Origin: Pseudocolwellia sp049933045
GTDB lineage: Bacteria > Pseudomonadota > Gammaproteobacteria > Enterobacterales > Alteromonadaceae
NCBI RefSeq assembly: GCF_049933045.1
Contig: NZ_CP187926.1
Span: 4,216,001 to 4,280,000, forward strand
DNA length: 64,000 nucleotides
Reading direction: 5' to 3'
The translations under genes and the position numbers were made by a program. Below, piece by piece: positions 57,107 to 64,000 of this stretch. The notes beneath the pieces are model-generated. The model saw nothing but the letters and a program-made list of their open reading frames with translations, was not told the DNA's origin and did no database searches. Position 1 is the stretch's first letter; every line of letters starts with the position of its first letter.

Positions 57107-57805
57107 ATGATTAAGAAATTTTTAACAGTATTACCATTATTTATCGCGACATCAGCTATAGCTAATGATGTAAACATATCTGCTGCAAAATCGGTAAGCA
57201 TTTATAATCAACCTGAAGCAAGTGAACGTGTTGATAAGAAGAACCCGTATTTGATGATCAGAAAAGTAGCTGAAAAAACATTTAAGCGCTTTGCTAATGA
57301 GCAGTCTGCAATTCAAGTAAAACCTAACTTACTTAAAGACATAGTGAATGAAGAATTGATGCCGTATATTGATTATAAATATTCAGCATATAAAGTTATT
57401 GGCGCTAAAAACTTTAAAAATACAACAGAGAAAGAACGTAAAGCTTTTGTACCTGTTTTTAGAGATTACTTAATTACTTCTTACGCACAAGTATTTACCT
57501 TATACAAACAACAAGAAGTGACATTTGAGCCAGCTAAAACATTAAAAAATGAAAAGATTGTGTCTGTGAATACTGCGGTACTTGAACCAGGTCGCGAGCC
57601 TATTAATATTTCATTTAGAGTACGTAAAAACAAAAAAACGAACGAATGGAGAGCTTACGATATGGTTGCTGAGGGTGTAAGTTTACTTGATAGTAAGCAA
57701 GCCGAATTAGCGAGTATTATTCGTCAGAAAGGTTTACCTCACGTGACTGAAATGCTGATAGAAAAAAGCAGCAAAGATATCGTTTTTAAAGACGGAATTA
57801 ATTAA
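57107..57805 (+). CDS. mlaC: Periplasmic phospholipid-binding protein MlaC
   Basis: 232 residues. Signal peptide (cleavage near AIA-ND), then the helical/beta MlaC domain that carries lipid between MlaA and MlaFEDB. Its stop overlaps the mlaB start by one base (TAATG). Confidence 0.94.
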   Translation: MIKKFLTVLPLFIATSAIANDVNISAAKSVSIYNQPEASERVDKKNPYLMIRKVAEKTFKRFANEQSAIQVKPNLLKDIVNEELMPYIDYKYSAYKVIGAKNFKNTTEKERKAFVPVFRDYLITSYAQVFTLYKQQEVTFEPAKTLKNEKIVSVNTAVLEPGREPINISFRVRKNKKTNEWRAYDMVAEGVSLLDSKQAELASIIRQKGLPHVTEMLIEKSSKDIVFKDGIN

Positions 57806-58104
57806 TGACAAGTGTAGATTGGACTTATGAAAATGACATAGCCGTTTTTCAAGGTGAGCTTTCAATTTTTACTATTGATGTTGCTTTCGAGAAGAAAACA
57901 TTGCATGCATTTCATAATAAAAATGTTGTTATAGATTTAGCGGGTATCAATAAAATTGATACCGCAGGTCTTGCTTGGCTTTTATGCCTAGTAGAAGCCG
58001 CAAATAAAACAAAGTCAGAAATAAGTTTTCACAATATCCCGCAAGATTTGATAAAATTAGCAAAACTAAGCGCGGTTGATTTATTCCTTCCAACCAACAT
58101 TTAA
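57805..58104 (+). CDS. mlaB: STAS-domain protein MlaB
   Basis: 99 residues, STAS fold: IDLAGINKIDTAGLAWLL contains the conserved Asp-Thr-Ala-Gly loop. MlaB supports MlaFE assembly. One-base overlap with mlaC suggests translational coupling. Confidence 0.92.
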   Translation: MTSVDWTYENDIAVFQGELSIFTIDVAFEKKTLHAFHNKNVVIDLAGINKIDTAGLAWLLCLVEAANKTKSEISFHNIPQDLIKLAKLSAVDLFLPTNI

Positions 58105-58151
58105 TAAAAATGTAATTAACAGTAGTGTAATTACATACTTAAGGTAGTCCT

Positions 58152-58409
58152 GTGGAAAATTCAGATATAGAAAAATTAATAAACGATGCAGTTGAACTTG
58201 ATGAACTTCATGTGAAATTTGACGGCTCTCAATGTAAAGTTATCGCAATTGCTGATTTTCTTGGTGAATTAAGCCGAGTTAAAAAACAACAAACAATTTA
58301 TTCGCCTTTGTCAGAAGCAATTAAAGAAGGTGCTATACACGCAGTAACTATAAAAACATTTACCACGACCGAATGGCAGCGTGAAAAAATGTTTAATCTC
58401 CCTCTATAA
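58152..58409 (+). CDS. ibaG: BolA-family protein IbaG
   Basis: 85 residues of the BolA/IbaG fold, placed between mlaB and murA as in E. coli. IbaG works with monothiol glutaredoxins in iron-sulfur handling and envelope stress. GTG start with AAGGT six bases upstream. Confidence 0.92.
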   Translation: MENSDIEKLINDAVELDELHVKFDGSQCKVIAIADFLGELSRVKKQQTIYSPLSEAIKEGAIHAVTIKTFTTTEWQREKMFNLPL

Positions 58410-58432
58410 ATTTAATTTAAAAGAAGAATATA

Positions 58433-59692
58433 TTGGACGCATTTAAAATAAACGGTGGTAATCCACTACGCGGCGAAGTAACAATTTCGGGTGCAAAGAA
58501 TGCGGCATTACCTATTTTAATGTCAGCATTGTTATCTAAAACGCCTATCACTTTTCATAACGTTCCTAAACTGAACGATATCGAAACGACGATTAAATTA
58601 CTTAATCAGTTAGGCGCTAAAGCTAAATGGGTTGATGATAACTCTATTCTAATTGATGCCAGTACGATTGATCACTGTAAAGCGTCGTATGAGCTAGTTA
58701 AAACCATGCGAGCATCAATATTGGTGTTAGGACCTTTACTGGCACGTTTTGGTCATGCTGAAGTTTCTCTTCCTGGTGGTTGTGCTATTGGTGCTCGACC
58801 TGTGAACCTTCATATTCATGGTTTAAAACTGATGGGAGCCGACATTAATGTAGAAAATGGTTACATTAATGCTAAAAATGAAGGGCAGCTTTCGGGCGCT
58901 ACTATTTTTATGGATACCGTAAGTGTAACAGGTACTGAAAACTTGATGATGGCCGCAGCTTTAGCTGATGGAACAACTATTATTGAGAATGCAGCAAGAG
59001 AACCTGAAATTGTAGATTTAGCTGATTGCTTAAACTCTATGGGCGCAAAAGTTATGGGTGCTGGTACAGATACCTTAACGATTGAAGGTGTTCCTGAATT
59101 AAAAGGTTCGTCTTACTCTGTTATGCCTGACCGTATTGAAACAGGAACTTTTTTAGTTGCTGCAGCCGTCACGCAAGGTAAAGTTAAGTGTTTGAATACC
59201 GATCCTAAAGCATTAGATGCTGTTCTTAGTAAACTGCAAGAAGCGGGTGCTGAGATTGAAACAGGAGATGATTGGATTGAGCTGTCGATGAATAAAAGAC
59301 CTACAGCCGTAAATATTCGTACTGCACCTCATCCTGCTTTCCCTACAGACATGCAAGCACAGTTTGTTACGCTAAATGCAATTGCTGAAGGTACTGCTAC
59401 AACAACCGAAACTATTTTTGAAAATCGTTTTATGCACGTTCCTGAGTTACAAAGAATGGGCGCAAACATTTCATTAGAAGGTAACACAGCGATAAGTTGT
59501 GGAGTTGATACTTTAACGGGAGCGCAAGTTATGGCTACTGATTTAAGAGCTTCTGCGAGTTTGGTTATTGCGGGTTTAGTGGCGACTACTGAGACACAAG
59601 TAGACAGAATTTATCACATTGATCGTGGTTACCAGCAAATAGAAGATAAATTAACAAAGCTAGGTGCTGACATAAAACGTATAAGTGTTTAA
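58433..59692 (+). CDS. murA: UDP-N-acetylglucosamine 1-carboxyvinyltransferase
   Basis: 419 residues. Cys117 in LPGGCAIGARP is the active-site residue (the form sensitive to fosfomycin). K22/N23 and R93 match the PEP/UDP-GlcNAc site. First committed step of peptidoglycan synthesis. The start is TTG 58433, aligned with the usual MDxF/MDKF opening; no nearby ATG fits. Confidence 0.97.
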   Translation: MDAFKINGGNPLRGEVTISGAKNAALPILMSALLSKTPITFHNVPKLNDIETTIKLLNQLGAKAKWVDDNSILIDASTIDHCKASYELVKTMRASILVLGPLLARFGHAEVSLPGGCAIGARPVNLHIHGLKLMGADINVENGYINAKNEGQLSGATIFMDTVSVTGTENLMMAAALADGTTIIENAAREPEIVDLADCLNSMGAKVMGAGTDTLTIEGVPELKGSSYSVMPDRIETGTFLVAAAVTQGKVKCLNTDPKALDAVLSKLQEAGAEIETGDDWIELSMNKRPTAVNIRTAPHPAFPTDMQAQFVTLNAIAEGTATTTETIFENRFMHVPELQRMGANISLEGNTAISCGVDTLTGAQVMATDLRASASLVIAGLVATTETQVDRIYHIDRGYQQIEDKLTKLGADIKRISV

Positions 59693-59843
59693 TAGCTTTA
59701 GCTAATAACGTTTACTCGCTGCTAAGAGTAAACGTGTTAGCGGATTTAAATGAAGGATCGTTAATTACGGATCCTTAATAAGCAGTTCTTAATAAAGGAT
59801 AATGAGTTTTTAAACTCTTATCCTTTTTTTATATCAACAGCCC
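59693..59843. other. murA-degS intergenic region with three hairpins
   Basis: CGTTTACTC/GAGTAAACG with GCTAA/TTAGC (59701-59741), AAGGATC/GATCCTT (59753-59776), then a stronger hairpin AAAGGATAA/TTATCCTTT plus GAGTTT/AAACTC (59794-59826) with T-run. The last is the likely bidirectional terminator for murA and degS; the first two are unexplained. Confidence 0.55.
59794..59830. terminator. Terminator between murA and degS
   Basis: Stem of AAAGGATAA/TTATCCTTT and GAGTTT/AAACTC with a one-base bulge, then a T-run; lies between converging genes. Confidence 0.85.
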
Positions 59844-60914
59844 CTAATTAAATGTATCAACTTTCTCTTCAATCAATACAGATATATCCATCAATTTCTT
59901 CTTACGAGATACATTAAACACTAATGAAGTTCCAGGGATAGTTTCAGCAACAAGATCAAGCGCCTGAGCAACTGATGTTATTGCTGTATCAGCTATTTTT
60001 AAAATGGTATCACCTGGTAGAAGACCCGATTTTTGAGCAGGGCTGTTAGTATCTATTGCTGCAATCGTTATACCTTTTTCACCCGCTTTGGTTGAGTTTG
60101 TAGAAACACCTAACCAACCGCGCGTTACTCTTCCTGTTGCAATGATCTTCTGCATAACTTTATGAGCAAGTTTATAAGGTACGGCAAAGAAGATACCTTG
60201 AATGTTATGCTTTTCATCAATAAATTTACGTGAGTTAATACCCACTAACTCGCCATTAGTGTTAATTAATGCACCACCAGAGTTACCATCATTAATGGCA
60301 GCATCCATTTGTAAGAACTCTAAATAACTCGTAATACTTAAACCTCCGCCATTACGCCCAGTAGCACTTATAATGCCTTGTGTAATGGTTTGCCCTAAAT
60401 TAAGAGGGTTACCTATCGCTAATACAACATCACCTGCACGAGAGATCAACCCTTCACGCTGAGGAATCACAGGTAGATTAATCGCATTCACTTTCAATAC
60501 AGCTAAATCGGTATAGATATCAAAGCCGATTAACTCAGCAGAAAGAGATTGACCTGTTTGAAGTAATACAATGATTGAATTAGCATTTTGAACAACATGA
60601 TAGTTAGTTAAAATATAACCCGCGCTATCCATTATAACGCCAGATCCTAAGCTAATGCTGCTTGATGCTTTTCTGCCATATCCTTGAGATGTTTGAATTT
60701 CTTCAGAATAAATATTAACAACTGATGGTCCTGCACTTTGAACGGCTTTGGCATAAGACAAAGGTTGAACTACCGGTTCCGGGGGATTAAAAAATTCGAT
60801 ACCTGAAAAGCTACTGTCTCTTAAATGTGGGAATAGTAAAATCAAGGCAATAGCTATAACGACTCCATAAAAAGCAGAGTGGATAATATATTTTAAAGAT
60901 GAGATAAATTTCAA
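59844..60914 (-). CDS. degS: Membrane-anchored serine protease DegS
   Basis: 356 residues. One N-terminal helix (about 10-30), trypsin-like domain with His106, Asp136 and Ser212 (NDGNSGGA), and a single PDZ domain (about 260-350). Single PDZ and membrane anchor separate it from DegP/DegQ. It cuts RseA to release sigma-E on outer-membrane stress. Its stop faces murA. Confidence 0.94.
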   Translation of the reverse strand: MKFISSLKYIIHSAFYGVVIAIALILLFPHLRDSSFSGIEFFNPPEPVVQPLSYAKAVQSAGPSVVNIYSEEIQTSQGYGRKASSSISLGSGVIMDSAGYILTNYHVVQNANSIIVLLQTGQSLSAELIGFDIYTDLAVLKVNAINLPVIPQREGLISRAGDVVLAIGNPLNLGQTITQGIISATGRNGGGLSITSYLEFLQMDAAINDGNSGGALINTNGELVGINSRKFIDEKHNIQGIFFAVPYKLAHKVMQKIIATGRVTRGWLGVSTNSTKAGEKGITIAAIDTNSPAQKSGLLPGDTILKIADTAITSVAQALDLVAETIPGTSLVFNVSRKKKLMDISVLIEEKVDTFN

Positions 60915-61024
60915 TGGATTATAGTCTAATTAGGCTTTGCTAAATCGTACCATAAAATATGCTCGACAATAAATAAATGAAGTAATGTATGGTGCTTAAA
61001 GTACTATATTTTGATGGTCTGTAG

Positions 61025-61510
61025 CTAACATTCTAAAGGTTGCTTTAAAATAGTTATCATTTTTTGATCATCGATGATGGATATTTGATACAAGATTTTA
61101 TGATTATTATTTTCTGGGGGATGGATTTTATGCTTACTGATAAATTCCACAAGAAATTTTACAGCCTCCTGTTCGGCAACTATTAACACATTTTTAGACT
61201 CTTTCATTACTGTTACAGCCAAGCTATCTAAGAGATTATCGGTAAATATCTTTACAGGTATGCCATTCAGTTTCGCTAAAGGGTTAGCCGTTTCCATCGC
61301 ACTACGCTCAGTTGTACTATATACACGTTCTATATTCGAATAGCTTAATAAAGTAGATAATTGATGAGCTCTTAAGCGTCCACATTGTGAAAGGGCAGGG
61401 TTAATGCTTTTATGCTCTGTTTCTGCTTGAGTGGTTAGAAATATATGGTGGGTATTAGCTGCGGCACATTGATAACTTAACATCAATAATAAGAATAGGT
61501 ATTTCATCAA
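61025..61510 (-). CDS. Secreted histidine-phosphatase-fold protein with degenerate RHG motif
   Basis: 161 residues with a signal peptide (cleavage near CAA-AN). The fold is that of the phosphoglycerate-mutase/SixA branch: ERVYSTTERSAMETANPLA is preserved. But the catalytic Arg-His-Gly motif reads LTTQAETEH, so the nucleophilic His is missing. Either a pseudoenzyme or a binding protein; a weak family fit cannot be excluded. Lies between degS and the desaturase, same strand, with 110 and 57 bases to its neighbours. Confidence 0.65.
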   Translation of the reverse strand: MMKYLFLLLMLSYQCAAANTHHIFLTTQAETEHKSINPALSQCGRLRAHQLSTLLSYSNIERVYSTTERSAMETANPLAKLNGIPVKIFTDNLLDSLAVTVMKESKNVLIVAEQEAVKFLVEFISKHKIHPPENNNHKILYQISIIDDQKMITILKQPLEC

Positions 61511-61567
61511 TCTCTCTTATGTGCCGCTAACTATAATAAAACATTAAGGATAGTTAAACCTGAAGGA

Positions 61568-62686
61568 TTAAGCTAATTTAGCTAAGAACATTTGCCAACT
61601 CTTTTGTTGGGTTATTAAGTGGTTTTTCAATTCTTTATATTGTGAAAATAGATCTGAGTCTTCAACATTCTTAATCATGTTATTTCTTTTAGCGGTAAGA
61701 ATATTTTTTCTAACATCGTAAAACGCATTTATTTTTAAAATTAAAGCATCGTATTCAGTTTGTAAAGCTTCAAGTAACTGATCACCATTTGGATGATGCT
61801 TAAGCTTACGTTGGCTTTTTTGTAAAACCATTTTTATACGTGCTTTCTCAATTTTTTCCTGAGGTGTTTTTCTCAAGTTAGATGTTAACCCTAAATACTC
61901 ACCTGACTTTATTAACCACTTTGTAGGATCGAAGTCCCACCATCGAATACCATTTCTATAATCATTTTCGAAAATGTGATGATAATTATGGTAACCCTCA
62001 CCAAAGGTAAAGAATGCTAAAAAGCCATTATCACGCGCAGTATTTTTATCAGTGTAAGTTTGCTTACCCCAAATATGAGCTAATGAATTAATAAAAAATG
62101 TAGTGTGATGATTTAAAACTAAACGTAGAAAGCCAACAAGTAAAATAGCATTCAAAATATCGCCGTTAATAACACCGAATAGAATAGGGATACCAAAATT
62201 AGTAAGGAGAGACAGTAATAAATAATTTTTGTGTTGCCACATTACAATTTTATCTTTCTGTAAATCTCTAACATTAGAATAATCAGCGTAAGTTTCAGGA
62301 TTATAGCGTCTTATCATCCAGCCAATATGAGAATACCAAAACCCTTTCTTAGCTGAATAAGGATCCACATCGTTATTATCTACATGTTTATGATGAACAC
62401 GGTGATCAGAAGACCAATGCAAAATACTATTTTGTAGAGCAAAAGCACCACCAATAGCGAAAATAAGACGGAAGCTCCAATGCGCTTGATAAGTTCTGTG
62501 AGACCATAATCTATGATATCCAGCGGTAATCGACATTCCACAATAAATAAAGCATAGAATAGTGAATATAATTTCTGCAGAATCAAAGCCATGTGTAATA
62601 GCTCTGTAAGGCACTGCTATTGCAGCAACTAAAAAAGTAATGATGAAAACGAAAACATTTAACCAAATTATTGGTGGTTTATTCAT
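61568..62686 (-). CDS. Acyl-CoA/acyl-lipid delta-9-type desaturase
   Basis: 372 residues. Membrane fatty acid desaturase with three His boxes: HRLWSH, HRVHH, and EGYHNYHH; two pairs of helices. C-terminal about 110 residues form an unusual charged, probably coiled region (Lys-rich, ending near KSWQMFLAK). Oxygen-dependent introduction of a double bond into saturated chains. The ORF can start at 62734 but Met62686 matches homologues and removes a stretch overlapping the operator. FabR-type regulator gene is divergent; a FabR-like dyad sits 32-49 bases upstream. Confidence 0.87.
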   Translation of the reverse strand: MNKPPIIWLNVFVFIITFLVAAIAVPYRAITHGFDSAEIIFTILCFIYCGMSITAGYHRLWSHRTYQAHWSFRLIFAIGGAFALQNSILHWSSDHRVHHKHVDNNDVDPYSAKKGFWYSHIGWMIRRYNPETYADYSNVRDLQKDKIVMWQHKNYLLLSLLTNFGIPILFGVINGDILNAILLVGFLRLVLNHHTTFFINSLAHIWGKQTYTDKNTARDNGFLAFFTFGEGYHNYHHIFENDYRNGIRWWDFDPTKWLIKSGEYLGLTSNLRKTPQEKIEKARIKMVLQKSQRKLKHHPNGDQLLEALQTEYDALILKINAFYDVRKNILTAKRNNMIKNVEDSDLFSQYKELKNHLITQQKSWQMFLAKLA

Positions 62687-62717
62687 GGATTTTTCCAAGC
62701 TATAGTAATAAAGATTC

Positions 62718-62735
62718 AGCGTACGCGTGTACACT
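62718..62735. promoter_or_regulatory. Candidate FabR operator between desaturase and fabR
   Basis: AGCGTAC-GCGT-GTACACT, an imperfect dyad (one mismatch per arm at position 3) of 18 bases. FabR is known to bind an 18-bp palindrome before unsaturated fatty acid genes; the location between fabR and a desaturase gene suggests the same here. Confidence 0.65.
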
Positions 62736-62836
62736 ATTTTTATTCATCACTGTACATACGTCAAGTGGAATATGTATATTAGACACAGTTAATAGTATTA
62801 TAATTGCAATTCTCTATATATTTAGGTTATTTATCA

Positions 62837-63472
62837 ATGAGTGGTATTCGCGCCCAGCAAAAAGAAAAAACTCGTCGCCAGTTAATTGATGCTGCATTAG
62901 GTCAGTTAAGTAGTGACAAAAGCTTTTCTAGTTTAAGTTTAAGAGAAGTCGCTAAAGAAGCGGGCTTAGCACCCACTTCTTTTTATCGTCATTTCTCTGA
63001 TATGGATGAATTGGGACTTACTTTGGTAGATGAAGCTGGGCTAACGCTTAGGCAGTTAATGAGACAAGCACGCCAAAGAATAGAGAAAGGTGGTTCAGTT
63101 ATTCAGATATCTGTAATTACTTTTATGGAGTTTATAGAGAACAATGGCAATATCTTTAGATTATTATTACGAGAACGTTCAGGAACTTCACCTGCATTTA
63201 GAGCAGCAGTAAATCGAGAAATACGTTATTTCACTATGGAGTTATGTGATTATTTGCAACAAGTGAATAAGTTAGATGCTGAAGTTGCTTATTTACAAGC
63301 TAATGCTGCCGTGACTATTGTATTCAGTGCAGGATCCGATGCTTTAGATATAGATGCGAAAGACTATCAACAGCTAGCTAATCGAACTATTCAGCAGCTA
63401 CGCTTTATTGCTAAAGGCGCTACTGAATTTAATGGTCGAACAGAATTGTTAAAAGTTAATATTAAAGTTTAG
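62837..63472 (+). CDS. fabR: TetR-family repressor of unsaturated fatty acid synthesis FabR
   Basis: 211 residues, closely matching E. coli FabR across the whole length (RAQQKEKTRR, APTSFYRHF, LRQLMRQARQRI, LLLRERSGTS). The HTH is in the first 60 residues. Binds unsaturated acyl thioesters and represses fabA/fabB and here probably the divergent desaturase. Met62837 chosen; the ORF runs back to 62804 but the extra residues do not match. It overlaps trmA's 3' end by 11 bases. Confidence 0.94.
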   Translation: MSGIRAQQKEKTRRQLIDAALGQLSSDKSFSSLSLREVAKEAGLAPTSFYRHFSDMDELGLTLVDEAGLTLRQLMRQARQRIEKGGSVIQISVITFMEFIENNGNIFRLLLRERSGTSPAFRAAVNREIRYFTMELCDYLQQVNKLDAEVAYLQANAAVTIVFSAGSDALDIDAKDYQQLANRTIQQLRFIAKGATEFNGRTELLKVNIKV

Positions 63473-64000
63473 TTAAAATTACACCTGTTTCAACATGATG
63501 GGTATAAGGAAATTGATCAAATAAAGCGAACTGTTCAATTTTATGCGTTTTAACTAAGTGAGATAGATTTTCATGTAACGTATGTGGATTACACGAAATA
63601 TAGATAATCTTATTAAAGCGACTTACTAACTCAATACTATCTGGATCCAAACCTGCTCGAGGTGGATCGACCAATACCGTATCATAATTGTATGCGGTTA
63701 AATCAAAACCTTCTAAACGTCTGAACTTACGTTCATTATTCATTGCTTGGCTAAACTCTTCACTCGACATTCTAACAATATTAATATTATCTATATTGTT
63801 CTCTGCAATATTCACTTGAGCTGACTTAACTGATGACTTTGCAATCTCAGTACCTAATACACGGTCAAAGTTTTCTGCTAAGGCAATACTAAAATTACCA
63901 TTACCACAATATAACTCTATTAAATCACCTGTAGAACCTAGCGTTGCTTCTTGAGCCCAAAGTAACATCTTCTCATTAACTGAGGGATTAGGTTGAGTAA
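63462..64000 (-). CDS. trmA: tRNA (uridine-54-C5)-methyltransferase TrmA, C-terminal part
   Basis: The frame is open to the window edge, where TQPNPSVN corresponds to the FTQPN block of TrmA, so the start lies beyond 64000. About 178 residues visible: SAM motif ELYCGNGNFSIAL, VDPPRAGLD, and catalytic Cys in ISCNPHTL, ending HHVETGVILTKL. It makes m5U54 (ribothymidine) in tRNA. Adjacent to fabR as in E. coli. Confidence 0.96.
   Translation of the reverse strand, partial: TQPNPSVNEKMLLWAQEATLGSTGDLIELYCGNGNFSIALAENFDRVLGTEIAKSSVKSAQVNIAENNIDNINIVRMSSEEFSQAMNNERKFRRLEGFDLTAYNYDTVLVDPPRAGLDPDSIELVSRFNKIIYISCNPHTLHENLSHLVKTHKIEQFALFDQFPYTHHVETGVILTKL

Noticed and set aside
1..64000. CRISPR arrays, tRNA/rRNA genes, prophage or intact insertion sequences
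   Set aside because: No regularly spaced repeats, no tRNA-like cloverleaf, and no transposase or integrase frames were found by reading; a covariance-model scan was not possible here.

Overview
The window looks like a contiguous chromosomal piece of a low-GC marine gammaproteobacterium of the Alteromonadales, most likely Colwellia/Thalassotalea-like. This is judged from AT-rich coding sequence, Pseudomonas-type FabY, ArcA beside a stand-alone ArcB-like Hpt protein, FabR/TrmA and SutR/YdcO gene pairs, and an algal-polysaccharide locus. The species is inferred, not proven. No rRNA, tRNA, CRISPR array, prophage or intact insertion sequence was recognised.

Layout. 1-5.9 kb is the end of an alginate-use locus: a TonB-dependent receptor cut by the window edge, a PL17 oligoalginate lyase and a PL7 alginate lyase lipoprotein. 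6-8.4 kb (minus strand) holds mannose-6-phosphate isomerase with an Nramp-fold transporter that has lost the metal-binding residues. 8.8-15.6 kb has phzF, nhaD, a small unknown protein, anmK with an M23 peptidase, and tyrS. 16-19.3 kb has a SutR-like XRE-cupin regulator, apparently started by ATT, divergent from ydcO. ydcO's 3' end and the start of the next gene are triplicated in tandem, and a DUF3016 gene follows. 19.5-23.1 kb is a single large periplasmic-sensor GGDEF/EAL protein. 23.2-25.2 kb has epmB and efp back to back. A foldback repeat, a GlxA-type AraC regulator, fabY and a Lys-rich secreted protein follow.

29.4-35.3 kb is gltBD; 35.8-39.4 kb has folE2, an hptA-like Hpt gene, arcA and rsmC. 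39.6-43 kb has a plus-strand trio (tandem DsbA-like protein, aspartoacylase-like hydrolase, EamA transporter). 43-46.6 kb has darP, pmbA and mgtE. 46.8-54.7 kb is a conserved envelope/nitrogen-PTS block on the minus strand: yrbG-kdsD-kdsC-lptC-lptA-lptB-rpoN-hpf-ptsN-rapZ-ptsO. Divergent from it is mlaFEDCB-ibaG-murA (55-59.7 kb). degS, a degenerate secreted histidine-phosphatase-like protein, a Δ9-type desaturase, fabR and the end of trmA close the window.

The blocks fit together as lipid A/LPS precursor synthesis and export (kds, lpt), phospholipid retrograde transport (mla), peptidoglycan (murA, anmK, M23), envelope stress (degS) and membrane fluidity (fabY, desaturase, fabR). The items most worth a second look are the ATT-started regulator with an operator at its ribosome binding site, the Nramp-like protein without metal ligands beside manA, the 114-115 bp tandem repeats, the three-way foldback repeat at 25.3-25.6 kb, and the arcA-hptA pairing. 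I did not find a convincing multi-gene novel system.
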